The translations under genes and the position numbers were made by a program. DNA of 64,000 nt from Pseudomonas quercus (GTDB lineage Bacteria > Pseudomonadota > Gammaproteobacteria > Pseudomonadales > Pseudomonadaceae), in assembly GCF_012033695.1 (NCBI RefSeq), contig NZ_JAAVJI010000002.1, forward strand, positions 605,391 to 669,390, read 5' to 3'. The notes under the pieces were generated by a model. It was not told the DNA's origin, made no database searches, and was given only the letters and a program-made list of their open reading frames with translations. Shown piece by piece: positions 18,165 through 26,658 of the stretch. How positions within the stretch are numbered: the first letter of the stretch is position 1; each line of letters starts with the position of its first letter.

Positions 18165-18794
18165 TCAGTGCACTTCACTGAGTGCGATCTTGACGCCGAG
18201 CGCGATTAGCACCGCCCCCATGACACGGTCAAACCAGTGCCCGATACGGGCGAAGCCTGCACGGACGCGGTCGTAGCTGAACAAGCGCGCCACCATGCAG
18301 AACCAGGCAGCAGTGGCAATGGCCAGGTATACGCCGTAGGCGGCTTGCACGATCAAAGGGGTATGAGGGTTGATCACTACGGTGAACAACGACAGAAAGA
18401 ACAATGTGGCCTTCGGGTTCAGGCCGTTGGTCATGAAGCCAGCAACATAAGCCTCCCGAGGCGTGCGTACCTGAGTAGCGGCCTGCACCTTGGCCTGCCC
18501 TTCAGCGGCCGGGCCGGCGCGCAAGGCTTTGAAGCCGATGTACAGCAAGTAGGCGGCAGCGAGCCACTTGAGCACGTTGAACAGCACAATCGATTGGGAA
18601 ACGATCAAGCCGATACCCAGCAATGAATAGCCCACATGCAGAAAGATGGCCGACCCTACGCCAAGCGCCGTCCATGTTCCCGCACGGCGGCCATGGGTGA
18701 CGCTTTCGCGTACCACCACGGCAAAATCCGGGCCTGGGCTGGCAACCGCCAGCAGGTGGATGGCAGCTACCGCCAGAAACTCGCTCCAGTACAT
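18165..18794 (-). CDS. LysE/RhtB family amino-acid exporter
   Basis: A 209-residue inner-membrane transporter of the LysE/RhtB family, about six helices. The signature SPGPDFAVVVRESVTHGRRAG sits at the N-terminus, and FMTNGLNPKATLFFLSLF is the second conserved segment. Members export amino acids or homoserine-like compounds; the substrate here cannot be told. GGGAG precedes ATG 18794. It is divergent from hprA. Confidence 0.93.
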   Translation of the reverse strand: MYWSEFLAVAAIHLLAVASPGPDFAVVVRESVTHGRRAGTWTALGVGSAIFLHVGYSLLGIGLIVSQSIVLFNVLKWLAAAYLLYIGFKALRAGPAAEGQAKVQAATQVRTPREAYVAGFMTNGLNPKATLFFLSLFTVVINPHTPLIVQAAYGVYLAIATAAWFCMVARLFSYDRVRAGFARIGHWFDRVMGAVLIALGVKIALSEVH

Positions 18795-18891
18795 GTGCAC
18801 TCCCTTTAAAAGATGTAACAAGCCGATACAGCGGTTACCTTAACGTTTCGATGCTCGGCCTGACAGCCACTTACTTGCCTAGAGGCCTCTG

Positions 18892-19857
18892 ATGACCCTT
18901 TCCCACCGTGCTGTTTTTCTTGACCACCAAGCGTTGGGCTTGGAGGACCTCGACGTTGTGCCGCTTCACCAAGCGTTCGACGCCCTTACGCTGCATCCCG
19001 GCACAACGCCGCACGACGTTGCCAGCCGCCTGGCGGGTGCTCAGGTAGCCATCACCAACAAGGTGACACTGGATGCCGCTACCCTGGCCTGCTGCCCTGA
19101 CCTGAAGCTGATACTGGTGACTGCAACAGGGGTCAACAACGTGGACCTTGCCGCGGCCTCAGCCCATGGCATTACGGTCTGCAATTGCCAAGGCTACGGC
19201 ACCCCTTCTGTGGCGCAGCACACACTGATGCTATTGCTCGCCCTGGCTACACGCCTGCCTGACTACGAACGCGCAGTAGCCGATGGCCAATGGCAGCGTT
19301 CTACGCAATTCTGTTTGCTTGACTACCCCATCATGGAACTGGAGGGTAAAACCTTGGGGCTGCTAGGGCATGGTGAGCTGGGCAGCGCCGTGGCGAAACT
19401 GGCCCAAGCCTTTGGCATGCGGGTGCTGGTAGGCCAACTGCCGGGGCGGCCTGCTCGACCGGACCGCCTCCCGCTGCAAGTGCTGCTGCCGCAGGTCGAT
19501 GCCCTCACTCTGCACTGCCCACTCACCGACCACACCCGGAACCTGATTGGCGCACCTGAGCTGGCGCTGCTCAAACCAGGCGCCCTGCTGGTGAATACCG
19601 CGCGCGGCGGCATTGTTGACGAACAGGCACTGGCGGCCGCACTGCGCAGCGGGCACCTGGGCGGAGCGGCGACTGATGTACTCACGGTAGAGCCGCCTGT
19701 AGAAGGCAATGTCCTGCTGGACCCCAGTATCCCCCGCTTGATCGTGACGCCCCACAGTGCCTGGGGCAGCCGAGAAGCGCGGCAGCGGATTATCCGGCAA
19801 CTGGGTGAAAACGCCACGGCCTACTTTGCAGGTACACCGATGCGGGTGGTCGGGTAA
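18892..19857 (+). CDS. hprA: D-2-hydroxyacid dehydrogenase (hydroxypyruvate/glycerate type)
   Basis: NAD(P)-dependent reductase of hydroxypyruvate or glyoxylate, 321 residues. The dinucleotide motif GHGELG is near residue 160, and the catalytic trio is visible as Arg in NTARGG, Glu in the DVLTVEPP segment, and His in VTPHSAW. Length is normal. It lies 46 bases before rsmC on the same strand, probably without a functional tie. The specific substrate is inferred from family similarity. Confidence 0.9.
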   Translation: MTLSHRAVFLDHQALGLEDLDVVPLHQAFDALTLHPGTTPHDVASRLAGAQVAITNKVTLDAATLACCPDLKLILVTATGVNNVDLAAASAHGITVCNCQGYGTPSVAQHTLMLLLALATRLPDYERAVADGQWQRSTQFCLLDYPIMELEGKTLGLLGHGELGSAVAKLAQAFGMRVLVGQLPGRPARPDRLPLQVLLPQVDALTLHCPLTDHTRNLIGAPELALLKPGALLVNTARGGIVDEQALAAALRSGHLGGAATDVLTVEPPVEGNVLLDPSIPRLIVTPHSAWGSREARQRIIRQLGENATAYFAGTPMRVVG

Positions 19858-19903
19858 CCCGCCCGGCTCTGGTAAACTCGGCGTCTTTACTCAGGAGTAC
19901 GCC

Positions 19904-20902
19904 ATGGACCCGCGCAGTGAAGTGCTGCTTCGCCAGGCCCATCTGTTCGAAGGCCGTGTGTTGCTGGCTGGCCTGCCGGCTGACGGCCTGCTCGATAAAT
20001 TACCCCATGCCACAGGCTGGAGCTGGAATGCCGCCGACCATGCCGGCCTAGCCACCCGTTACGGTGAACGCACAGGTTTCGGTGTTCATCCACCTGAAGG
20101 CGACTTCAGTGCTGCCGTGCTGTTCCTGCCCAAAGCCCGCGAGCTCAGCGCCTATGTGTTGAATACCTTGGCCAGCGGGCTGGAAGGGCGCACCTTGTTT
20201 CTCGTGGGTGAAAAGCGCGGCGGCATTGAAGGCGCGGCACGCCAGCTAGGCGCATTCGGGCGCGCACGCAAGTTGGACAGCGCACGCCACTGTCAACTAT
20301 GGCAGGTTGATGTTGAGCAGGCACAAGCCAAGCCCGACCTGCACAGCCTTGCCCAGCGCTTCACCCTGGAGGTGGACGGTACGACGTCGCTTGAAGTGGT
20401 CAGCCTGCCTGGCGTCTTCAGCCACGGCCGGCTGGACCGTGGCACGCGCTTGCTGCTGGACCACCTGCACAACCTCAAACCCGCTCACGTGTTGGATTTC
20501 GGCTGTGGTGCCGGCATCCTGGGGGCTGTGATCAAGCAGCGCTACCCACAGGCCACTGTCACGTTACTGGATGTGGACGCTTTCGCCATTGAAAGTGCCA
20601 AGCTGACACTGGCGGCCAATGGGCTGGAGGGACAACTGATCTGTGCCGATGGCATTGACGCAGCCCCCCACGGCCTGAGCGCTATCATCAGCAACCCGCC
20701 CTTCCATACCGGTGTGCACACCGACTACAGGGCCAGCCAGGCATTACTCGAACGCGCTGTGCAGCATCTGGCTCAGGGGGGCGAAATTCGCTTGGTGGCC
20801 AATAGCTTCCTGCGTTACCAGCCTCTGATCGAAGCTCACCTGAGCGATTGCACAGTGATGGCAGAGGGTAATGGCTTCAAAGTGTATCGGGCCGTGCGGT
20901 AA
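19904..20902 (+). CDS. rsmC: 16S rRNA (guanine-N2)-methyltransferase RsmC
   Basis: Methylates a guanine of 16S rRNA (G1207 in E. coli) using S-adenosylmethionine. The 332-residue product has the RsmC layout: an N-terminal pseudo-methyltransferase domain (1 to about 160) and a C-terminal catalytic domain with SAM motif [11 protein letters not shown] and active-site motif SNPPFH. ATG 19904 has CAGGAG 6 bases upstream. The paralogue RlmG has the same plan, but the length and motifs fit RsmC. Confidence 0.93.
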   Translation: MDPRSEVLLRQAHLFEGRVLLAGLPADGLLDKLPHATGWSWNAADHAGLATRYGERTGFGVHPPEGDFSAAVLFLPKARELSAYVLNTLASGLEGRTLFLVGEKRGGIEGAARQLGAFGRARKLDSARHCQLWQVDVEQAQAKPDLHSLAQRFTLEVDGTTSLEVVSLPGVFSHGRLDRGTRLLLDHLHNLKPAHVLDFGCGAGILGAVIKQRYPQATVTLLDVDAFAIESAKLTLAANGLEGQLICADGIDAAPHGLSAIISNPPFHTGVHTDYRASQALLERAVQHLAQGGEIRLVANSFLRYQPLIEAHLSDCTVMAEGNGFKVYRAVR

Positions 20903-20935
20903 GGCTTGCGAACAGCCGTCAACGAAGGCAGAATC

Positions 20936-21115
20936 CGCTCCGTCCTAGGGGAGTAGTCTCCGCGAGCTCATGCTCACTGGCATGCGTCAACATACTTGGC
21001 CCTCAGGCCATGGCGCTGCGACCCCCGTGCTCACTTGCGGCACCGGCCGGTTTGACAAGACCTATGACACGTTCACCTGACCCGGGGCGGGAAGGTTGTA
21101 CGTGTCATAGCCGTG
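20936..21115 (+). promoter_or_regulatory. yybP-ykoY manganese riboswitch
   Basis: The two conserved aptamer strands are visible: GGGGAGTAG (20948-20956) and GTCAACATACT (20986-20996), joined by a hairpin with TGCTCACTGGCATG. Downstream, CTATGACACG (21062-21071) and CGTGTCATAG (21101-21110) form a 10-bp stem just before the ribosome site, a plausible expression platform. The motif senses Mn2+ and normally activates exporters of the GDT1/MntP/YoaK types, matching the gene that follows. Boundaries are approximate. Confidence 0.92.
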
Positions 21116-21140
21116 TTGACCCGCCCCTGTAGGAAGCCTG

Positions 21141-21725
21141 ATGCTCGAATCCTTGCTTGTCCCCACCGGTGTAGTGGCCCTTGCCGAAATCGGCGACAAG
21201 ACCCAACTGCTTGCCCTCATTCTTGCCGCGCGCTTTCGCAAGCCTTGGCCCATCATCGCTGGCATCGTGGCCGCCACCCTGGCCAACCATGCCGCTGCCG
21301 GTGCCGTAGGCGCACTGGTCAGCAGCTACTTGTCCGACACCGTGCTGCATTGGATTCTTGCGGCAAGCTTCACCGCCACGGCGCTCTGGACCCTTGTGCC
21401 TGACAAGATCGATGATGACGAAACCCGTACCGGCAAGGTACATGGTGCGTTCGTGACCACATTGATCGCGTTCTTCCTGGCTGAAATCGGCGACAAGACC
21501 CAGGTCGCAACGGTGATGCTGGCGGCCCAATACCCACATCTGCTGTTGGTGATCCTGGGGACCACCCTTGGCATGCTGGCAGCCAACGTTCCTGTGGTAC
21601 TGGCCGGCAACTTCGCCGCCGAAAAGCTTCCACTCGCCCTTATTCGTCGACTGGCCGCCCTGTCATTCTTTGTACTGGCCGCCTTTGCGGTGTATGAGGC
21701 AATGAAGGTGAGTGGGTGGGTGTAA
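21141..21725 (+). CDS. TMEM165/GDT1 (UPF0016) family manganese exporter
   Basis: A 194-residue inner-membrane protein with two homologous halves, each starting with the family motif E-x-GDKTQ (AEIGDKTQ at residues 15-22 and 115-122) on a membrane helix. Bacterial members under yybP-ykoY control act as Mn2+ exporters, and the riboswitch upstream supports the same role. GTAGGA lies 7 bases before the ATG. It is monocistronic. Confidence 0.95.
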   Translation: MLESLLVPTGVVALAEIGDKTQLLALILAARFRKPWPIIAGIVAATLANHAAAGAVGALVSSYLSDTVLHWILAASFTATALWTLVPDKIDDDETRTGKVHGAFVTTLIAFFLAEIGDKTQVATVMLAAQYPHLLLVILGTTLGMLAANVPVVLAGNFAAEKLPLALIRRLAALSFFVLAAFAVYEAMKVSGWV

Positions 21726-21808
21726 CACGTAGCCATAGCCTGCTGTGGGACCGGCCGTAGCCGAAGGCGCAGGCCGGGAACCTGAGGGTGCTGTGATGAG
21801 GCGGTTAC

Positions 21809-22630
21809 TCAACCTTTCTTTGCCGCCTGGTACAGGGGTTCTACCTTGGGGATGGCAGCTTGCAGGGCGGCGATGCGGTTGCCGCTGGAAGGGTGAGTGC
21901 TGGTGAACTCAGGCGGTGCGTTGCCAGCTTCGGCGGCGGACATTTTCTTCCACAACGTGATAGCCGCATTGGGATCGAAACCGGCCCGTGCGGCAAGCTC
22001 CAGGCCGATCAGGTCGGCTTCGTTTTCGTTGGCGCGGCTGTTGGGCAAGGTAAGGCTGTATTGCACCACGGTATCGGCCAACGCCAGGCTGTCCTGCCCC
22101 AGCCCTAACAGTGCGCCCGCACCCGTTCTCGCCATCTGAACGCCATAGGCCTTGGACATGGCTTCGCGCCCGTGTTCACGCAGAGCGTGGGCAATCTCAT
22201 GGCCCATTACAGCAGCCAGCTCATCATCGGTCAGCTTCAACGTATCGATAATGCCGGTATAGACGATGATCTTGCCGCCGGGGCCGCAGTTGGCATTCAG
22301 TTCATCGCTTTTGATCACGTTTACCTGCCAGTCCCACTGGGCGGAGTCTGGGCGAAGTTTTGGCGCCTGGGCGATCAGCCGGTCAGCAATACCCTGAACA
22401 CGCTTGGCCTCGGCGCTGTTCTTTTCCAATACGCCTTTGCTGGACGCCTCGGTCAGGGTTTGCTGATAAGACTGTGCATACATCTCGTTTACCTGCGCAG
22501 TGGACAGCATGCTGAACATGTACTGCTTGCGCTCCACACCCACGGCATCGCCGCTGGTGGTGTTGACGGCTTGGCATGCACCTAGCAGCAGGGTGCTGCT
22601 CAAGGCCAAAGTGGCAAACGGCTTACGCAT
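21809..22630 (-). CDS. M48-family metalloprotease lipoprotein (LoiP/YcaL-like)
   Basis: A 273-residue zinc protease anchored in the cell envelope. The lipobox is LLLGAC with Cys19. The zinc motif HEIAH is at residues 144-148 and the third ligand Glu lies in NENEAD about 55 residues later. LoiP/YcaL-type proteases cut misfolded envelope proteins. The enzyme lacks the TPR region of BepA-like relatives. Confidence 0.92.
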   Translation of the reverse strand: MRKPFATLALSSTLLLGACQAVNTTSGDAVGVERKQYMFSMLSTAQVNEMYAQSYQQTLTEASSKGVLEKNSAEAKRVQGIADRLIAQAPKLRPDSAQWDWQVNVIKSDELNANCGPGGKIIVYTGIIDTLKLTDDELAAVMGHEIAHALREHGREAMSKAYGVQMARTGAGALLGLGQDSLALADTVVQYSLTLPNSRANENEADLIGLELAARAGFDPNAAITLWKKMSAAEAGNAPPEFTSTHPSSGNRIAALQAAIPKVEPLYQAAKKG

Positions 22631-22731
22631 TGGAGGCTTCCTGTAGGGGGCAGGCCAGCAATGCTAGCAGTTCTGTATCGAGCCGGACACAAGGGCGCGG
22701 CCAACCTTGTCGCTGAGCCTGAACTGGCAGC

Positions 22732-23352
22732 TCACGCGGGCGTAAGGCACTCCGGCGCATTGAGCGCGGGGTCGTTCACCAGGTGTGCCAAGGGGCGCTC
22801 CATCAACGCGGCAGGGGGCTGGGCCAGCAGCGAATGCAGCACCGGCAGAGGTGTTTCAAGGTTGAGCCAGGCGGCCTGCCCTGCGGCATCGAGCATTAGC
22901 GGGCGGCGTTGGCTGGCGGCGGCCTGGGTCACAATCGCCATGCTCAACCATACCTGCTCCTGCACAGGGAACGCCTCCCAGATAGCCGCGAAGTACAAAA
23001 ACGACCCCTGCGCCGGTGTGAGCCAGTAAGGGCGCTTGCGTACATCCCCACGCCATTCGTAGAACCCGTTGGCTGGAACAAGGCAGCGACGAGCCGCGAA
23101 CGCGCCCTTGAACATTGGCTGTTCCACCAGGGTTTCGGCGCGGGCATGGGCGGGCGTACGGGACAGGTCGGTGAGCCAGGGTGGGGTAAGCCCCCAGCGT
23201 GCCATATCAAGCTGGCGACCTTCGCTGCCCTGGCGCTCAATCAGTACCCGCTGGCCGGGCGATATGTTCCATTGCGCATGGTGCCCGGGGGGAAAGCCTG
23301 GCAACGCCGCGAAGGCCGGTGCCCAACGGAACAATGCATAACGACCACACAT
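22732..23352 (-). CDS. SRAP (YedK/HMCES) family protein with altered active site
   Basis: A 206-residue SRAP-domain protein. Family members cap abasic sites in single-stranded DNA through a thiazolidine bond to the N-terminal Cys2 and self-reverse it. Cys2 (MCGRYAL) and the catalytic Glu99 (NGFYEW) are present. In E. coli YedK the other two key residues are Asn75 (INARVET) and His160 (IHDRRPLVL); here the aligned segments are AHARAET (His69) and ASQRRPLML, which is shorter and has no His. It may therefore crosslink but process the bond differently. Convergent or divergent partners do not suggest a pathway. Confidence 0.9.
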   Translation of the reverse strand: MCGRYALFRWAPAFAALPGFPPGHHAQWNISPGQRVLIERQGSEGRQLDMARWGLTPPWLTDLSRTPAHARAETLVEQPMFKGAFAARRCLVPANGFYEWRGDVRKRPYWLTPAQGSFLYFAAIWEAFPVQEQVWLSMAIVTQAAASQRRPLMLDAAGQAAWLNLETPLPVLHSLLAQPPAALMERPLAHLVNDPALNAPECLTPA

Positions 23353-23367
23353 GGAGAAGGCTCCAGC

Positions 23368-23631
23368 TCAACACAGCAAACTGCCAGGGTAGCTGTCCGG
23401 CGCGTCGGCCGGCAGCACAGAAGCAGCATTGTACGCATCGATCAGGGCACGTGCCCGTTCTGCCTGTGCATCCTCGATCAACAGCGCCAGCAGCCCCAGT
23501 GCAGGCAACTCCCCTACCCCACCCAACAGATGACGGCCACTCAAGTGCGCAGCGATGCCTTCGCTACCTAGCATACTGATCAGCAGCTCGGCCTCCAGCA
23601 GACTCTCTGGCTCATAGACGCGACGCATCAT
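23368..23631 (-). CDS. DUF2007 protein
   Basis: An 87-residue small protein with the DUF2007 pattern MRRVYEPESLLEAELLISMLGSEGI followed by a hydrophobic strand ALGLLALLIEDAQAERARALI. This fold resembles the PII-like signal transduction group, and its role is unknown. The start codon overlaps the TGA of the CPXCG gene upstream, so both are translated together. The downstream SRAP gene is 15 bases away. Confidence 0.82.
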   Translation of the reverse strand: MMRRVYEPESLLEAELLISMLGSEGIAAHLSGRHLLGGVGELPALGLLALLIEDAQAERARALIDAYNAASVLPADAPDSYPGSLLC

Positions 23632-23810
23632 TCGTTCTCACTGCGCACATCCAGCGACCATTCGGTGCCGTTGGTGTGCAGGCTGAAAATCAGCGGCCTG
23701 CAGCACACAGGGCAATCCTCTATATAGTGCTGGTCACCGCCAGACAGGTCGAGTACGGCTTCCACCGGCTCGCCGCAGCAAGGGCATTGGTAACGCTCGG
23801 TCTCCAGCAT
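23628..23810 (-). CDS. CPXCG-motif zinc-ribbon-like small protein
   Basis: A 60-residue protein with two cysteine pairs, YQCPCCGE (residues 8-13) and DCPVCCRPL, in the arrangement of the CPXCG family. Four cysteines of this kind would bind zinc. ATG 23810 gives the family length; a longer frame upstream has weak support. It forms an overlapping pair with the DUF2007 gene, an association seen in other Pseudomonas genomes to my knowledge. Function unknown. Confidence 0.82.
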   Translation of the reverse strand: MLETERYQCPCCGEPVEAVLDLSGGDQHYIEDCPVCCRPLIFSLHTNGTEWSLDVRSENE

Positions 23811-23884
23811 CGGGCCACCTCTACAAGTTATGCGTATAATACAGCGTCTGTTTATAACCCTAGCCGTTTCCAACAAGAGAGCAT

Positions 23885-25054
23885 ATGGGCGAATTCGATA
23901 CCATCCGGCCCTACGATGATTCCGAGGTCGAGGCCGTTCTCAAACGCTTGCTGGCAGACCCGGCTTTCCTCGACATTCTTACCCGCTTTCGCTTCCCGCG
24001 CTTCGCCGGGCCGCTGGGCTGGGCACTGCGGCCTTTGATCGCCCGCAAGCTGCGTAGCGAATTCGCGGGCATCGAAAGCGTGTCGGCCCTCCAGGACAAG
24101 ATTGAAGTCTATGTGGACCACACGATCGAGCGCGCCACTGACGGCGTGACCTATACCGGCGTCGAGCAACTGCGCCGTGGTACGGCCTATCTGCTATTGG
24201 CCAACCACCGGGATATCGTGATGGACCCGGCCTTCGTCAACTATGCCGTGTACCATGCAGGCCTGCCTACACCCCGCATTGCCATTGGCGACAACCTGCT
24301 GCAAAAGCCCTTTGTCAGCGACCTGATGCGCCTGAACAAAAGCTTTATCGTGTACCGCAACATCACCGGCCGGCGAGAGAAGCTTGCCGCTTACCAGTTG
24401 TTGTCTGCGTACATCAACCACTCCATCCGTAACGACTGCCAATCGGTATGGATTGCCCAGGCCGAGGGCCGTGCCAAAGACGGCGACGACCGTACCGATT
24501 CGGCCATCCTCAAAATGTTCCACATGAGCCGCAAAGACGAGCCCTTCGCCGAGGTCATCCGGTCGCTCAACCTCACGCCTGTCTCCATCAGCTACGAATA
24601 CGATCCCTGTGACCTGGCCAAGGCGCGTGAGTTGTATATCCGGGCAACCACCGGGGAATATGTGAAGGCGGCAGGGGAAGACGATGTCAGCATCGCTTTG
24701 GGCATCACCGGCTACAAGGGGCGGGTACATATCAACTTCACCCCGCCGTTGACGGAAGGGTTCGACGACCCACGGCAGTTGGCTGCCGAGATCGACCGCT
24801 GCGTACTGGCTGGGTACCGCTTGTTTCCCGTGCATTACCTGGCCTATGCACAATGGGACGGCGCCGACGCTAGCCTGAACGTGCCTGCGGCCGCGCGGCT
24901 TTTTGGCTCTGATGAACTGGACAAGGCTCAAACCGAGTGGCATCGACGGTTGCAAGCCTGCCCTGAAGAACACCGCCCGTGGCTGATTGCCCAGTATGCA
25001 TGCCCTGTGCGCAACCAGTACCGGATAAAGGCCGGGCTACCGCTGGACCTGTAA
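23885..25054 (+). CDS. PlsC-domain acyltransferase
   Basis: A 389-residue protein with a glycerol-3-phosphate/lysophosphatidate acyltransferase domain at residues about 95-255. The acyl-transfer motif appears as NHRDIVMD (His and Asp five residues apart rather than the usual four), and the phosphate-binding motif as AEGRAKDG. The C-terminal third has no known domain. It would acylate a lipid intermediate at the inner membrane; whether its acceptor is lysophosphatidate is not shown. It diverges from the CPXCG gene. Confidence 0.83.
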   Translation: MGEFDTIRPYDDSEVEAVLKRLLADPAFLDILTRFRFPRFAGPLGWALRPLIARKLRSEFAGIESVSALQDKIEVYVDHTIERATDGVTYTGVEQLRRGTAYLLLANHRDIVMDPAFVNYAVYHAGLPTPRIAIGDNLLQKPFVSDLMRLNKSFIVYRNITGRREKLAAYQLLSAYINHSIRNDCQSVWIAQAEGRAKDGDDRTDSAILKMFHMSRKDEPFAEVIRSLNLTPVSISYEYDPCDLAKARELYIRATTGEYVKAAGEDDVSIALGITGYKGRVHINFTPPLTEGFDDPRQLAAEIDRCVLAGYRLFPVHYLAYAQWDGADASLNVPAAARLFGSDELDKAQTEWHRRLQACPEEHRPWLIAQYACPVRNQYRIKAGLPLDL

Positions 25055-25133
25055 CTCGGCAGTTGTCATACAGTCGTCATCCGAGCCCGTCAGGCTGTGC
25101 GCCCACTTCCCTGCACAGTTCGACGGAGCCCGC

Positions 25134-25361
25134 ATGCTACATGCTCACAATCAGGATCGCCTTTACCTCATCACCCCCAGCGAAGACCAGGAGGCCCTGG
25201 TTGGCGGGCTGGCGGTGAATGTGCAGGATCACGGTTGGCTGGTGTATTGCGCCTTGGGTGGGCACCAGCATGTCCAATGGCCGGATACGGACCCGGCCAC
25301 TGGCATCAGCCTACTGGACTGGCCCATCGAACTGCCGCTGGCGCAGCACTCGGGAGCATGA
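25134..25361 (+). CDS. Conserved hypothetical protein
   Basis: A 75-residue protein, no membrane or signal segment, with several Trp and His (DHGWLVYCALGGHQHVQW) and an acidic middle. GGAG lies 7 bases before the ATG, and the reading frame is the only supported one here. It ends 19 bases before the convergent YajG gene. I do not recognise the family. Confidence 0.6.
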   Translation: MLHAHNQDRLYLITPSEDQEALVGGLAVNVQDHGWLVYCALGGHQHVQWPDTDPATGISLLDWPIELPLAQHSGA

Positions 25362-25380
25362 CCGTGTTGGGCCGCCTGGG

Positions 25381-25965
25381 TTATTGGCCCAGTTTCTGCC
25401 CAATGGTTGCATCCTTGAACAAACGTGTCAGCGAATCGCTGAGTACGTCGCTGACCAGCTTGGTATTGGTCTCCTGGTTAGGCGCCATGCCGAAACGCTG
25501 GTCCAGAGACGCACTGTAACGCCCGCTATAGCGCCCACTGCTGTTCTGCACATCGGCGCGGAAGGTTGCACTGATGGTGGCTTCAGTGGCGTACACCTTG
25601 TCCTTTGGGGTCTGGTACTTCAGGTCTGCCAGGGTAATGGTGAGCTGAGGGGCGTTATACGCACCGGCGCTGGGGGTAAAGCCAAGCAGGCGTACGGCCG
25701 CTTCCGCCTGCGCCTGAAGCTTGGGTAGCACATCAGCGCCATTGACCGAAACAGCGCTGGTTTCCGGGTACAGCCCACCACGGGTGCCTAATGTGGGCGA
25801 AGGGCGACCATCGACAACGCGGACCACGACAGGCTGGCCATGGCCCACAGGCGCCAGCTGCTCAGTGATTTTCGGCTGCGGGTTGAGTTGCTGAGGGCTG
25901 TTGGCGCAGCCCGTCAGGGCCAGGGCAGACGCGGCGATCAAACCGAACAACAGGCGTGGCAACAT
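25381..25965 (-). CDS. YajG-family lipoprotein
   Basis: A 194-residue lipoprotein with signal peptide ending in lipobox ALTGC (Cys about 19) and a YajG-type domain (PVVVRVVDGRP, LRLGF-like AVRLLGFTP, ATISATFRADV). Located in the cell envelope; role unknown. GGAGAG precedes ATG 25965. The long empty region beyond it is described separately. Confidence 0.85.
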   Translation of the reverse strand: MLPRLLFGLIAASALALTGCANSPQQLNPQPKITEQLAPVGHGQPVVVRVVDGRPSPTLGTRGGLYPETSAVSVNGADVLPKLQAQAEAAVRLLGFTPSAGAYNAPQLTITLADLKYQTPKDKVYATEATISATFRADVQNSSGRYSGRYSASLDQRFGMAPNQETNTKLVSDVLSDSLTRLFKDATIGQKLGQ

Positions 25966-26104
25966 GCGAAGCTCTCCAGAATAAAGACGAGGCGGCAGTA
26001 TATCTGAACGCCCCTAGCGGCTCACCACGCGGGCGGACATGCAATGCTGTTCGGACATCGCGCAAGAATTGCCGGTTCCAGGCGCATTTTATTCCGTTTG
26101 GCCG

Positions 26105-26127
26105 TTATAATCTTGCCCCGATTATAA
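26105..26127. promoter_or_regulatory. Perfect palindrome TTATAATC-N7-GATTATAA
   Basis: TTATAATC (26105-26112) and GATTATAA (26120-26127) are exact 8-bp inverted arms around TTGCCCC. The left arm contains TATAAT, a consensus -10, so a regulator binding here would cover the promoter. No matching -35 is obvious. Confidence 0.5.
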
Positions 26128-26309
26128 GGATGTCTCCTGATCGGGCCCTGCCGCCTTCGTGCACATCGTGCGCCTCCAGCCGCGCCCCACAGAGAGGCCT
26201 CCACTCGGGTCAGCAATAGGGCGTGCCTGTACGCCTAGGGTTGGCCCTCGGGCTTCGCCACCTTCAACTGCGGCGGACCTTGCTTTGAGGTTTACGACTC
26301 CAAAAGAGC

Positions 26310-26330
26310 GTGAAAAACACCGGTTTTCAC
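26310..26330. promoter_or_regulatory. Perfect palindrome GTGAAAA-N7-TTTTCAC
   Basis: GTGAAAA (26310-26316) and TTTTCAC (26324-26330) are exact 7-bp arms around ACACCGG. It could be an operator or an RNA hairpin in the mqo leader. Confidence 0.4.
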
Positions 26331-26658
26331 AACTTCACGAGAGTGTGGCGAGCAAATAATGAACAACATTGCGTCAGCAAGCACAGCCCTAATGCCCCCG
26401 TTCCAGTCATTGCATCGGAGCCTTCACTGCCGGTGACCCTCTCTCACTGCCCTGCTCTCGACTATTGGTCTATTGCCCTGCGGCCGCACACATGCGTTCA
26501 TGGAGGCAATGCAGGCCTGGTGGCTGACAGCGGCGTGAGCGCAGAAAAATCGGCCTCGGCGATCCAGTCATGCTTGTTTGCGGCCTGTGTGCAGGTCGTG
26601 CGGAGCAACCCGGAGCCCTGGCTGTCTATTTGATGCAGAAGATTTTGGAGATGCGTTA

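Larger units (their letters stand above)
25966..26658. other. 693-base region upstream of mqo without a supported gene
   Basis: No reading frame here has both a ribosome site and credible codon use. Frames such as GTG 26159-26359 and a 25-codon frame at 26359 (MNNIASASTA...) are possible but unsupported. The region holds two perfect inverted repeats, listed separately, which suggest a regulated promoter and a long leader for mqo. Confidence 0.6.

Noticed and set aside
21730..21790. Degenerate REP-like stretch after the GDT1 gene
   Set aside because: Only partial similarity to the Pseudomonas REP core and no clear stem, so not listed as a repeat.
26159..26359. GTG-started frame of 66 codons upstream of mqo
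   Set aside because: No ribosome site, odd composition and no similarity I can recognise; kept only as part of the intergenic description.
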